A stretch of 64,000 nt of DNA from positions 34,697,803-34,761,802 of the forward strand of contig NC_052619.1 of NCBI RefSeq assembly GCF_016545825.1, read 5' to 3'. Source of the stretch: Eucalyptus grandis (Eukaryota; Streptophyta; Magnoliopsida; Myrtales; Myrtaceae). This document shows positions 46,053-58,830 of this stretch, piece after piece. Below the pieces are notes generated by a model. The model was given only the letters and a program-made list of their open reading frames with translations. It did not search any database and was not told the origin of the DNA. The position numbers and the translations under genes were made by a program. Positions within the stretch are counted from its first letter, which is position 1. Every line of letters starts with the position of its first letter.

Positions 46053-49000
46053 TTTTTCCTTTTTTCTTCTTCGGGGTTTTTTCTTGGCGGTTTTTTTTTT
46101 TTTTTTCTCTCTATCTATCCATTTCGACCTTTTCTCAAGGCAATGTCAACGATTAGATATGTTGATTTATGTGAATGTGTAAATATTACCAGGCTGAGGA
46201 GTTTGGAATTTAGATGTAATGAGGTTTCTTGCCGTAGTTTATCTTTGTAATTTTTCAGATGCAAGTCGTTGATATTAGTAGTTAATTGTCGAAGAATTTG
46301 GAGTTCAAAGATGACATTGAACACGAGAATACACAAGCAATAATGCAAGAACCACCTCCTATATGTTTTTTATCCCATGTGGGTGAGCTGCATATTTCTG
46401 ACTCTCCAAGTTAGCATTTTCCGTCAATGGATGGAAATACGGAGCTTGTCTTGAAATCGTGCATGTACATTATTAGTTTGGAGACCATATCTATCACAAC
46501 ATAACTTAATAGTGATGATAGCACGATGGTGGTTTCTATAGAAAAAATATTGGATAGATCTGTTTTGTCAAGTAAGTTATGCATTACCTATTGATTACTA
46601 TAAATCCATGGGAGCCTACTTTTCAATTTTTTCTCTCTTTTTGCCTTTTGAGGTCATGGATAGTGAGGGCTCGGCCACGGATAGCAACACCACCGATCTG
46701 TTTTTTTTTTCTCTCACTAGCTTGCAAGCAACGTCGACAGTTGATCATGGCCATAATCATCATCTTCTGGCTTGATTCGGTCAGTGTTTGGAGATCGAGA
46801 CGAGAGAGGCAAACCCTAGATGAGCGATTCGCGAGCGACACCAACGCTTCTCCATGGCCGTCGTCAGCGTCATTTGGCTAGATTTGGTTGGCTCGATTAG
46901 CATCGGCGACTCTGTTGGTGGTGACATGGGAAGGCACGGGGGTCGGGCTTAGGGGGAGGTGGATGACGAGATAGGTTTTTCGAGCAAGAGGGACTGTAGG
47001 CTGATGCCGGAGGGCATGGCGTCGAAGGCGGATAACTTCTAAATGAGTGGAATGACGCATGACTTATGTGGCAAAATAGACTTACTCAATATTTTTTCGT
47101 TTCAATATGTTAAGAGATTAATACAAATAATGTTAAGATTGACTTGCAAATGAATATACTTAATGATACGATAAAGTAAAGATGGGCTTTCCATGTAATG
47201 AAGAGCTTATCAAATTGCATAATGTACTAATTATGTAAACAAATCTCAAGATATTTAACTTTAATTAAACCCAAAAAAAAAAAAAAAACAAAGAAAATAA
47301 AAGGAACCATAGTCAACAAAACCCAATTAATTAAGACAAGACAAAGTCTATATTCCTTTTCTGATTGTGAAGAGTGGCAAGCAGAAGAGTCAAGCCATTC
47401 CCACCATCATTCATAATTCTATTTGTTTTGAGAAAAAAATAAAAATAAAAATTGATTTTTTTTTTTCTAAAAAAGATAACTAATATCTTACAAAAAAAAA
47501 AAAAAAGCGAAATATATTTTCATCATCTATGAAAAATTTAAGACATAAATTGTTGTCTATAATAAAAACTTTTTATATTAACATATCATTTCAAGTTATA
47601 CAAGCAATCACCCTTAGAAAAATATATTTTGAATCATTCATTTTTTTATGAAAGAAATGGAGATTATTTAACTGTTTTGAAGATTGTCCTTGTAAATTAT
47701 GCAACACTTCTCCCATGTTATAAATGGCAAGGTGTGTGTGTTCATATTAATGTTTGCTTTCATCGAAACGAGGTGATAAGGAAAAAGGGTACATTGCAAT
47801 TTGTCTATAATTTAATTGAGGATTAAATTACACGCCGCGTCGTACAAATTCTAGATTATGCAAATGATTAATAGTAGTTTCTGGCCGGAAGGGGGAGTTT
47901 TGTCGCAATGTATGTATTCGTCAAACTCTAAATTTCCTTGCCATTTCCTTGAAAACTCTAGGCGATTAGCTTGTTCCCACGTATTATCAACGGGTGAAGA
48001 TCCCTAATCTCATACGGTGCTTCCTTCCGTGCCTCGATGGACGTCAGCTATTAGTAATGCCACAATAACATCATCGGTAGATCGATGGTCGACATTATTG
48101 AAGCGCCAAGAGAACTACCATGACGAGTAAAATATTTTTATCCTACATTAACACTATATGTCCCCAGGTAACTTGTGCAAGTCAAATCTATTTGAGGCGT
48201 TCCGAATTGATGGCGCTAAATACGATCAAGAGAACATCGAAAATGCTAAATTTTCTTTTGCTTTTTTATAACACTTGACATTGGAATATTGCAGCTCGAC
48301 TAATCATGCGAATGCCTACAAATCGCATGGTCCACGTACATAGGATTGGATCCCACCTGTAAAGTGGCGAGAGTGATTCTTAAGGTTAATATAAATGGCG
48401 ATGCTGTGATTTAAGCAAAAGATATATCGAGTTCAATTTAAACACTCACCCACTAAGTCAATTGCTTGGGGATTAAAAAATCAAGAAAGTCATCATTAAG
48501 ATGGTATCATGCCACTTAAATCAAGGAAAATTTCACTTTACCCCCTAAACTGACAAGTTCTTTTACACATCAACTCAAAACTTCAAATCCCCTCACTTTT
48601 AAATTATCTTCCGAGAGATTGGGTGACTAACCCCCCGACAGCTTTATTTGACTTGTTATGCGCCGATGTTCTTGATGTATTTTCTCGAACTCTACTAAGT
48701 AAATAAATCTCGTATCTTTTGCTCTAAACCTCGTACTCTAAATCCTTCACTTTACCCTCTCGAATCTGCAAGTTATTTCATTTTCTTAATTCATCAATTT
48801 TCCGTTGTTTTCCTCCTTGAAACGTACCATATACGTGACTAAATTGAAAATGTTAGCAGATGCAAATAATCTGACTCATCTTTACATTTGAATGCCCTAA
48901 AGTTGACGTAGTTGATTTAGGCATCCATATTTCTAATTTGGGATGTAGAGGTCGTCCACTCATATCACACCAATCACACGTAAATTGATATGGACCAAGA

Positions 49001-49789
49001 CCTCCTGCAATCTATTTATGAGACTTATAGAATGTTTTATGAGCATAAGATAACAGATTTAAAGGTTATATCCTCGTGTTATAAGATAAATTTTACAAAT
49101 TGGAGTTTGTAAAAGAAAATGGCATATTGGAGGGAATTTCGGATTTTCAGAAAACTTAGTTTAGAAAATACATACCACGTACTTCTTAGAGGAAATTCAT
49201 TTACAGATTACAACAAAATCTAGGTCGAATTCTGATGAAAAAAAGAAGAAGAAGGAAGTTTAGGTGGGAGTTGGTACCAACGTAAACGGCAAGTGACAAC
49301 TTTCATTGACATCAAGACGAGATTCGAATCCATTACCCCAATTTCACTCCTCTACCTTTTTGAACTTTCCAGTACCAATAATTGCAATTTGAAGTTCAGC
49401 ATTCGACAAAAAAATTCAGCAAAAAATAAAAAAAAAATAAAAATCATTTTCCAGGGGTGCACATGCTGTAAATAATTTTGTGGGACAAATGAAATTGGCG
49501 CCGTGAAGGTGGGGTTCACTTCAATAATTAAAATCTAGAGCCAGACCTTGTCGAGAAAGTCGGAAAAATTCGAGCGGACTTCAAATGTATTTGAAAAGAC
49601 TTCAATTTAAAATTTATTGTTTTTAGCATCAGTTAAATTTTTATTTAGCGCGTGCTTGAAATATAATCAAAATATTAAAATATTAACATGTAAAATCATA
49701 TAATTATTTTATAATTTTTTGGAAGTTGAATAGTTCCTTTCATTTTTAAATATGAAAAAAGAAAGTCATAGATTGAATTAGTAGTAAGG
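46053..49789. other. Intergenic DNA
   Basis: The 3' flank of the DUF1645 gene, then AT-rich DNA. 46650-47040 is GC-richer with open frames on both strands but no domain. A/T homopolymers lie at 47272-47288 and 47457-47507. No RNA gene recognised. Confidence 0.4.
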
Positions 49790-50398
49790 GAGTATTTAAT
49801 AATGCTTTTGGGAACATGTATTTTTGTTATTTTGTTTTTCGAAACAGAAATAGAATAAAATAATGTTTGGTAATTTTTGTTCCTAGGAACAACTCAAGAA
49901 ACAATAAACAAGTTTTTTTTTTTTTTTTATTTCTTTCTTTTCTTTCTTTCTCTTACTCTCTTCTTCCCCTAATCAGTCATCGGCCTCGCGTTGGCCAACA
50001 ACTAACTAAACAAGGTTTGGCGACCTCGCCGATCGCCGCCGAGGCTCGGGAGCCTCGCTCGACCACGGTGTCCTCACGATGGCCGGGCGGCGAGGCTCGC
50101 CCAAGGCGGGCGACCTCGTTGGCCCTCATTTGGCCGATTGGTGGCCATGGCTAAGGTTCGGCGGCAAAGAAGGAAGAAAAAAGAAAAGAAAAGAAAAAAT
50201 GCAATAAAATTATTAATAAATCAAAAGAAATTCTAAGTCACAAAGATATTTGAAATCGTGTCAAACATAATTCTGCTTTGGAAACAAAAAATTCATATAA
50301 TTACCAAATACCCTAAAATACTTAGAAATTGTTTTCATGAATAGAAATAGAAAAAAGTATTTCTAAAAGGAAATTGTTCACGGAAATAGAAATATTAC
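49790..50398. mobile_element. MITE-like inverted-repeat element with GC core
   Basis: The T-rich left arm (49912-49970) and A/G-rich right arm (about 50163-50200) flank a core with 'gaggctcg' motifs. The flanks share 'tttggtaatt..tgttcc' on the left with its inverted relative on the right ('ggaaacaaaaaattcatataattaccaaat'). Its right end abuts the Harbinger-like element. Ends and target duplication are not certain. Confidence 0.5.
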
Positions 50399-50401
50399 TA
50401 A
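50399..50401 (+). repeat. TAA target-site duplication (left)
   Basis: Three-base TAA before GGGTGCGCATGGA; the matching copy is at 51260-51262. TAA/TTA duplications are the mark of PIF/Harbinger elements. Confidence 0.6.
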
Positions 50402-51259
50402 GGGTGCGCATGGATTTATTTCGTGCTTTTTGTTCCCGGGAAAAACAAAAAAAGTATTTGTTAGGGAACAATTTTTGAACAAAAGAACGCGTTTGGTAAC
50501 GTTTGGTCCGGAATAAAAAATGAACGAAACACGTTTGGTTAAATTTTATTATTTTTTTGTTTCTTTTAATTTTTTAAACATTTTTTATTATTTTTTATTT
50601 TTTCCTTTCTTTTTATTTTTTCTTTTTTCGGCCGGCCATAGGCCTCCGGCGACTCGGCCGACGGGGGGCGCGGCCTCGCCCGGCCACGGCGAGGCCGAGC
50701 CTGGCCGTGGTTGGGCGAGGCTCGGGCTCGCGGGACTGGCGAGCCCGAGCTCGCCTGACCAAGGCGAGGCTCGCCTCGGCGCGGCAACGCCGAGCCTCGC
50801 CTTGGTCGGGCGAGCTCGGGCTCGCCAGATCCGGCGAGCCCGAGCCTCGCCATGGTCGGGCGAGCTCGAGCTCGCCAGATCCGGCGAGCCCGAGCCTCGC
50901 CGGGGGCGGCGACGCCGAGCCTCGCCGGATCCGGGCGAGGCCGAGCCTCGACGGGCCTGGTCGCCGGCCATGGCGAGGCGGCGACCGGCCAAAGAAAAAT
51001 AAGAAAAAAAAAAAAAAAGAAGAAGAGAAGAAGAAGAGAGAGAAGAGTCGTTTTTGTTCTTTTGTTCTTCCGAGAAGTGTTTTTTTCGGAGAAACAACTT
51101 TTTTTTGTTTCTTCGTTCCTATTTCGTTCAGAAACGAAAAAAAAAAAAGGAACAAAAACGCAACCAAACGCGTTTACGTTCGCTTTTTGTTCCCTGAAAG
51201 CACACTTTCCGTACAAAGTGTGCCGGAAACGTTTCTTAGAAACGTTTCCATGCACGCCC
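50402..51259. mobile_element. PIF/Harbinger-like MITE with stop-free palindromic GC core
   Basis: The left end GGGTGCGCATGGA and the inverted right end GGGCGTGCATGGA pair, and TAA flanks both sides. Subterminal 'aacgcgtttggtaacgttt' (left, about 50486) has an inverted partner at about 51150-51173. A T-rich arm (50560-50630) and an A-rich arm (50990-51145) flank a 360-bp core of about 75-80% GC, built of short palindromic units such as GGCGAGGCTCGCC, GGCGAGCCCGAGC and CCAGATCCGG. The core lacks stop codons in nearly all frames, so it spawns long frames on both strands that are not genes. The transcript should form a strong hairpin. No transposase. Confidence 0.75.
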
Positions 51260-51262
51260 TAA

Positions 51263-53037
51263 ATGTATCCTTAGACACATGGTTTATTCATCTAAAAGAC
51301 CTCAATGGGGAAGCCAATCCAGAACAATACCGACCGTCCCGACGATTTCAAAGCAACAAAGCGGTCCTTGCATTGACGATAAAGAGATGACTCCAATTAC
51401 CAAGGCTTGTAGATTAGTCCCAAACTGGATTGACATTGAGTTGAAAATACGAAATATTATAGTGTTAAAAAACAATGCACATGTAAAAATCCAAAATTTG
51501 GCTTAAATATTTCCCGCTGCTCGGTGAACCAGCTCGGCACTCCATTCGTTGTCGCATCCAGTGGGCGAGCCCAAAAAGATGTCGACGAAAAAGCATAGCT
51601 GTTGTCTCGGCCGGGCAGTCAGAACTTCAGACGGCAGGAGACGTGACCGAGACTGTCCTGTTGTTTCGAACTCGGGCACAAAGTGCACGGATCGAGTTAT
51701 GAAACTACTTGAATGTCAGTGAGGGAAAAGTAAAGTGCATGAAAGTAAATTGGGCGGGCGATAGATTCGTGCAATGAACATATCTTTTGTTTAAAACAAG
51801 TGGGCTTCTACATGCAATGAAAATATAACTGGATTTCTTTTATCTTAGATCTTTACGTTGTCACGCTCCTAGCAGTTTAAACTTTTAGATCGATTGGTTG
51901 TGATCTAGCAAAAATTTACATACTCGGAACATATTTGCTGTACGTTCGTTCTCCACTCGGTAGCCTGTTCGAAAGTGTTATCCTGTGGCGTTTGAACAAG
52001 GCCTTGGATGCTAAGCCTGTTGTAGTGCTCACGGAGTTGTAGGCATGCAGATTTGAGCATATATTTGGAGAAGCGAATGGTACCGCAGATGCATCAGCGC
52101 GACTCGGTGAGGAGGAAGACGCTCGGTCTGCGATATATCCCTCTATTCCAGATGTTACTGAGCGTATTTTTGTACAATCTATCCGTCGAGAGCGCTTCTG
52201 TTTCAGACTATGTAATTTCGAACTTCTTGTTTAATGAATCTCTGCTGATTGCCAGGAAGGAAAAACCTTGTTCATCAAACATTTGACCGGAAGACAGAAT
52301 AGTATGTCGATACGTTATGTGGGTACAATGATAGAGATCCTCTCCGATTCTGAGGGGCAAAATTTACCGTCCTGAAGAAGTGAAAACCAAACCTGTTCTT
52401 GTCAGGGCTGTCCTGGAAGCCCCAACCCCCCATGTTCTGCAATTAAGAGCGCGACGCAGGACCGCTCCCTAGTCTTTCGACCACGTTTTTTCGCTTCCTT
52501 AGTTCAAATTCGCAAAGTATAGGTCGTTCTCGGGGCCATCCGGCCCTCCTGGTCCTGCAGCATGTCTGACCATATCTGTCGAAATTTCGAGAGGTCGAGA
52601 TTGGTCGGACTTTTCTTCGCATTAAGTCCCGTCCACATTATTGAGGTTGTCTCCGCCATGTGATTGTCGAACAAAAGGAGCGCTGTAACAGATGAGCCTG
52701 CCGATTTTTACTGCTAAAACAGCTCGTGTTTTCTGGCTGCTTTGTTTGACATTTCTGTGTGAAGTGAGGCGAGAAATATCACCCGACGGCTAGTTGCTAC
52801 AATTTAATGAAGCTACGTTGAACAGAACGAGATAATGACAAGCCAAGATGCGAACTTCTCTCGAACGTAGTTCTTCGACGACTTAGTAGATCTGATCAAA
52901 TGGTTCCAACATATTAACAAATCAACATTGTTCGACACAAATAAACAATGCCGTCGCAACCCGCAAAACAAAAGACTGAACACAACCTAAACAGATGAGT
53001 TTTGGCTTCAAACAGACTCAGCATTTAATCGAGAGTT
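51263..53037. other. Intergenic DNA downstream of RPT2-like gene
   Basis: No exon can be supported. 51503-51688 (minus) and 52053-52286 (plus) are open and of normal composition, but have no recognised motif. The stretch next to 53037 contains the 3' untranslated region of the RPT2-like gene. Confidence 0.4.
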
Positions 53038-55195
53038 TCAAGAGATAGAGAACCTCCTCTTCCTAGGCTTGGTGATATCAACAGCATCCTCTATGTTGGA
53101 CGTGTCCTTGGACCCGTGCCTGAAGGGGTTCAACTTCCCCAGAGTCTTCGACATCGAAGAGAAGAAGGTGTGGCGCTTTGGGCCACCTTTTGCTGACGTT
53201 GTTCCATGATTGGTCTTCTGCAAGTCCGAAATGTACATCTTCATCTTCATCAGCTCGGACCGCAGATCCTCATTCTCCTTTATCAGGGATGAATCGGCTT
53301 GCAGCTGATGCCTTGTTGTTACGGCATCCGGCCCTTTATGGTCCTCCGTGCCACTCCTCAACTTCAGCTGATCGTAGTAGAGTGCGTGCAGGACGATCTG
53401 CACAGGCAGCCGCTTGTTCTGCGAAGCATGGAGCCGGGCTTCGGGAGATAGCTTCAGCGGGTCCAACGCGCTGCATGCCTTCTCTCGCTCAATCTCATCG
53501 AGGTTCGGGTGAGACTGCAAAGTTCTCTTGATTGTCATCTCTAACACTATACACAAAACATGTTCTATGACAATGACTAGGAAAGGATGTATGAATGTGA
53601 TGAATAATGATGATCATTGTGAAGAGAAGATGCGGGTATTACAGTGAAGATCTCAGCTATACAAAGCTTATGATTCTCACCTTCAAGTAGATATCAATCG
53701 CACGATAAAGATCATCGTCAACCTTTCGGGCTCCTTTAGGCACGATAGTAGCAATCCCATTGAACTTTGCAATGCTGACCTCACTGTAGGTGGCGATCTC
53801 GCCGAGATAAGCATCCACTGTCTTAGCGACCCTCAGCATAGCAGTGGAACAGGTCTCCCTGAAGTCCCCACCATTGAAGATCGCCGTGCTCTTCTCCTTC
53901 TCCACAAACCCCGACATGATCCTCCTCACGCTGTCCAGATCGAAGAGCCTCTCGCCATCATAGGTGAATGAAAGCACTAGAAGGTCATCGACCGTCACGT
54001 GCTCAAGGATGACCGATATTCGCTTTTCAAGCTCGTTCTTGCAGCTGGTGGAGGCTTTGAGATAAATGGCCGAACGGAGGAGGCAACACAGGAAGTTGAT
54101 CGGAAAAGCAGCTTTCTCTGAGGGCAAGAGGGAAACTATTGATTCAAGAATTTCTCTCTGTTGGGTCCTAACATCAGGGTCATCAAAATCCGTCGACTTA
54201 GTTCCATTGCCTGTGTGGTCTCGTACAAGATCCCGCAGTGCTCTTTCTGTGTATGTTATGATAGCACTAGCTAAAGTCAGAGATTTTGCGCCTCGTTGCT
54301 TCATCGCCATGATGATCTTTCCAAAGAAAGTAACGCTTAGTATTGATAACTCCTCGGTCCACCAGTTGGTCGGGGAGCGGCTTGGGAAATTGGCCTCATT
54401 ACATGCCTGCACAAGCATATCCTTCCTCAGTTAATTCCATCCAACGAATGCATCTCAAAATGGGGGACAAATCAAGAGAAGGGAGTTAGGTTTACATTAA
54501 AACTGACTAAATCGACGCATCTCTGGACAATTTTAAGGTCTTCGGCCATTGGAAGAAGATCTTCACATGACTTGAGCACCACGATGGCACCAGACAGGCT
54601 CGACAAGGCCACTTGCGTGAGGAAATCATCGGTGCGCCCAGCGAGGTTGTTGTCGCAGTATTGATCCGTCATCTGGAGGTACTCCGCCGCACAGCGTAGA
54701 GCCGCCACGTTGTGGACAGTGATCTCGAAGTTGACGCCATAGCAAAACTTTGCTGCTTTCTCAAAGATCTCAGGGCCTCCGGGGATGTTGGACAAATCTA
54801 TCCTCGCGAGGTCTGCTTCTTTAGTTTCTATTATCAGTTTCCTTATGTAGTTGCTCTTTGCCAATAGCATGAACTGCCATGAAAATTGAATGTTCAGCTT
54901 ACGTATGTGATCAATTAGCTTGATCAGGCATGAACAAAATTGCAAAAAATGGTTCTTATTACCTTGTGAAGGGAGAAATTTGCTTCTCCTACTCGAACGA
55001 CCACATCGGTTGGAATCTCCTGAGAGAAGACCCTGCCTCCAAATTTCATCACAATCAGTAAATAGAGACTGGTCATACATGAAACAAGAACAAGCCTGAT
55101 AAGAATGACATATCCGATTAAACGGTACAGTACCACTGGCCGGTTCTCTCCATTGCAATAGAGAGCCTCTCATTGGCCCGGACAGGTGTTGCCAT
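53038..55195 (-). CDS. RPT2: Root phototropism protein 2-like (BTB-NPH3 family), 5 exons
   Basis: Exons on the minus strand are 55195-55134, 55032-54963, 54873-54496, 54406-53681 and 53514-53038. All are GT-AG and in phase, giving 570 aa (Arabidopsis RPT2 is close to 590). The ATG has an in-frame TGA five codons upstream and a strong context (GCCATGG). A BTB domain begins about residue 28 (IPTDVVVRVGEANFSLHKF) and continues through IPGGPEIFEKAAKFCYGVNF and CAAEYLQMTDQYC. The NPH3 domain starts near residue 184 (NWWTEEL) and includes SFTYDGERLFDLDSVRRI, VDAYLGEIA and ASQNKRLPVQIVLHALYYDQLK. A C-terminal coiled coil (ENEDLRSELMKMKMYISDLQ) and the tail RKRRFSIS follow. RPT2 is a plasma-membrane-associated adaptor that binds phototropin and NPH3 and tunes blue-light bending, leaf flattening and stomatal opening. 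The tail keeps the antepenultimate Ser context used for 14-3-3 binding in this family. Intact. Confidence 0.93.
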
Positions 55196-57544
55196 GGCTA
55201 TGTCAATTCAGGATGAAGAGCAAGAATTGAGATTCTTGCGGCTCTTGGGCTTCAACTGGAGATCGGACAACCACAAGTCCGTTGGTGAGGTGGGTTTGAA
55301 GATTTTAGGTGGTTTCTGAGGTCAAGCACTCAAAAATGAAATTTAGAAAAGAAGACTCACTTTGATAGGAACATCTATAAAGCAATCTACACCATGGAAA
55401 GCAGGAGAGAAGCCCTTAAAGAAAATCAGTGATAACTTTTTACTTTGTCACAAGTACAGTCATAGTTTCCAACATCTCACGAGACATTAAGGTAAATGTC
55501 ATAAGCAGCACGGATTAATGAGATCTACCATTGTACCAGTAATAGGACATCCTAACAGACTGTAGGACTACACAAACCAAACCCACAAGCGTAAGAAACT
55601 AGCGAATCGTTCCTACTACTTTCAACCCATACCGAATCTAATCAAAATGAAACAAAATTTCGTTCAAAAGATGAGTAAGCATCAGCTCTACCAAAATGTT
55701 ATAGAAGATATGATCAAATTAATGGTCAGTTGTGCCACAGAAGCTTCTGTACATAGCCAGTACACTTATAGCCGAATTGAGCACAATTTCTTTACACAAG
55801 TACTACAATGAAGTCAAGCATTGGACGCGACAGATCACAACAGGTTCTTACAGCATCCGAATATTGTATTTTCAAAACTGCTAGATCACATCTGGGTTAT
55901 CAAATGATCATTCCGTGAGACTAGGGAAAATGAGCACTCTTTCTCTCTCTCTCTCTCTCTCTCTCTTCAACCAGTAAAAGAGCTACGAATTCTTTTCCCC
56001 GCCTTTCTTTCTCGGTTTCTTTTGCTACCCACCGAAAAGATTGCATCACGTCCATATTTTCCCATGATCAAGAACCTTAAAACCCCAGAAATCCTCCACA
56101 AAACAGCACGAGAACTAGACTAAAGTCAAGCCAAGATCTCAGTCCGCAAGCAACGGCGGCTGAAAAGTCATTGCCGTCAAGAACACGTTAGCATGCAGAT
56201 CCAGTAGAAGCTTACCGGCGCGAAGCTAGTGAGAGAAAGCTGAGTGAGCAGACGGACAGATGGATGGATAGATACACCTTTCTCCTTCGTATCTGCAGAT
56301 CTCCGGAGCAGATAATTGGATTACAAAAAGTGCTGCTAGGTCCTGTCTTATAGCAACGGGATCATGAAAGAGAAATAGCGGAGAACAATTATTCTCATCA
56401 ACGTCGAAAGGGGAGCTGGGACGGAGAAGTTGTGGACACGGCTCGTCCAGCTACCGAGGCCTGAAATTCTTGGATGGCGTAGTGCCATGTCATCTCCATG
56501 CGCGGTGGTGGGGGCCGCCGCACGACCCTGCCAGCCAATGGGCGGCTCCCACGGGGAGCCCGGGTCGAGACGCCTATACCTACCCGAATAAATGATGAAG
56601 TCGACGTTCATTCTATTATTTTTCTCAATTGGAAAAAGTTCCTTGGATTTGTGGACGGAAGAGAGCCGATCCGGAATAGGAAAAAGCAATTGGGGGAGCA
56701 GTTCCCCAAATTCCAATTTGCCCTCGTCTCCATCATTGATGTGATTTTGGGGGTTTTGATATTTTGAAGTAAATATGAATTATCATGCTGTAATATAAGC
56801 CAAAATTCAAAATATCATTTCGAAGTTAAAATTTATCAACAAATTGTATAATTTCACAATTTATTACTAGTAATTTTGGAAATTTTCATATTTTTCTATT
56901 TGAAAAGTCAGACTACAAGAGCGGCAAGAGAGAAGGGGTTAGAAGTAAATAATCATGAGCTATGAAGTAATGAATAATCGTGAGATATATTATATAAATT
57001 GGATTAGGGTCACTGCATAGGATAAAATCAATGCATGGAATTTATTGGATGCTTTAGGAATTTCCAAATGATAGGGGTATTTGCGCTTGTGTCCCTATAT
57101 TATAAAAACAAATGATACGATAATTCTTAGATCGACCAAGGTCATCCAACATTTCAGGCGATGGTGCATGGACGAACGGCAGGTGAACATCGTGGCCTAG
57201 ATTGTCAAAAAGGCTTTCCAAACTTGCATGGGTTGCACGGGTAAAGTTGGCGATTCACGTGTCTCTCCTGTTGCTATCAGTCAAAAAGCAAAATCCTAAA
57301 CGAGATGCGGTTCATCTCCCTTTCCCTTTCCTTCTCAGAGCGGATTCCATTTATTTCACGAAAAAATGTGATATTTTATAAAAAATATTTCTTAAAAAAA
57401 TGATAATATTTTACGATATTTAACTAAAATCTAAAAATGGATAAAAATATATTTTTCATCATTTAATAAGAAAATAGATCTACATAAATTAAGCGTTAGT
57501 AACTTGTGTATGGATAACTAATAAATTGGATACGATCACTAAAA
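55196..57544. other. RPT2 upstream region and intergenic DNA
   Basis: 55196-56340 is the upstream flank of the RPT2-like gene and may hold its 5' leader; a (TC)n tract lies at 55942-55966. 56345-56765 contains overlapping open frames on both strands without a known domain. 56770-57540 is AT-rich with nothing recognised. Confidence 0.4.
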
Positions 57545-58830
57545 TTTAGGATCTTGCCTCAATGAAACCCTAATTAGGCCTCGGGGGCTTGGGCATGGGT
57601 ACCTAGATCCCAAGTACGAGCAAGGGCATCCATCTTGAGTCCACAAAATCTAGGCCCAAGAACACGGTCCCCGTTCACGACTTCCTAGTGCCCGGCCTAG
57701 TCTACAAAGGCTAAGCCTAAGGCCCTAGTGCTTGAGCTTGTATCCCCAGCATACAAGCCCGAGTCCATCGAGGCTAGGCTTGGGTTCACAAAGGGCGAGT
57801 GTAGGACCTCAATGCCCAAGTTTGAGAACCCGACGCCCATGCACATTTCCTAGCCCTTGAGCTTGAGTCCCCAACACTTAGATCCTTGTTCCATTGACAC
57901 TAGGCTAAAGACCCCAATGCTTGTGCCTAGGTCCCTAGTGAGCAGGTCTGGGTCCTCGGCAATTAGACTAGAGTTCATAGATGCCAGGTTCCCAGCACCT
58001 AGGCTCGAGACCCTAGTGCTCATGCTAGGATCTCTTGCGCTCGACCTTGGGTTTATCGAGGCCAAGGATTGGGACTTGGGGCCCCTACTTGGGTCCATTG
58101 AGGTTGGGCTGGAGACCTCAGTGCTTAGGCATGGGGCCTTGATGGATGCCGATACCAAGGACTTGAGTGTGAACACCAAGGTCCTAGGCTCGATCTAAAT
58201 GGACCCAAGCATGGGTGCCAAGGGCTTGGGCCTGACCTCGTAAGGTGCCAAGGACTGGGGCATGTGCTTCAAGGTCCTAGGCCCAACCTCGATGGACCCA
58301 GGCATAGGCACCGGGTCTAAGCCCAACCTCAATGGATCTAAGCCTCGGCATCGATGTATGTAGGTGTGAGTGTCAGGGTTCTGAATTGAGCCTTAATGGA
58401 TTTGGGCCTAGGCACCGAGGTCCTAGGCCCAACCTTAATGGACATAGGCATTGGCACCAAGGTTCGAGCGTAGCCTCTAAACACTCGGTCTTGACAGTGG
58501 GGACATTAACACAAGTGTTGGGCCTGAGCGCTAGGTTGTCTAGCCTGGCCTTGATGGACATGGGCATGGTCTCGATGGACATGGTCCTAATCATAGGGTC
58601 TTCGGCTTGGGTGCTGGGGATTTGGGCACAAGCATTGGGGTTTTGGGCACAAATGGCCTCTGTGGACTTGGGAAGGGCACTGGCCAAGCACACTAGAGTC
58701 CTAGGCCCAGCTTATTTGGACTTGAGCTCGGCCTTGATGAAACCTGGCGACCCTGGCCTTTAGACTCGAGTGCATTGCCAAGGGCCTGGGAACAAGTGTC
58801 AAGGTTTCGTGCCCAAACATAGAGTTTCTA
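57545..58830. repeat. Degenerate minisatellite-like block
   Basis: About 1.3 kb built of imperfect copies of 'ggtcctaggcccaacct' plus 'c(g/a)atgga', 'aggcatgggcacc' and 'tgggcttgggc'. Clear copies of the first motif occur near 58273, 58318 (partial) and 58418. Spacing is irregular (roughly 45-100 bp) and copies are diverged. Open frames on both strands (for example 57850-58179 minus, 58332-58763 plus) reflect the low stop content of the unit and are not supported as genes. Confidence 0.7.

Noticed and set aside
46579..47060. Open frames on both strands near 46.8 kb
   Set aside because: No domain or splice context; GC-rich intergenic DNA.
50520..51390. Six overlapping open frames of 136-229 codons on both strands
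   Set aside because: They arise because the GC-rich palindromic core and the T/A arms of the MITE lack stop codons. The translations are low-complexity (Arg/Ala/Pro, Lys runs).
57850..58763. Open frames on both strands over the minisatellite
   Set aside because: They follow the repeat unit and have no domain, start context or splice sites.
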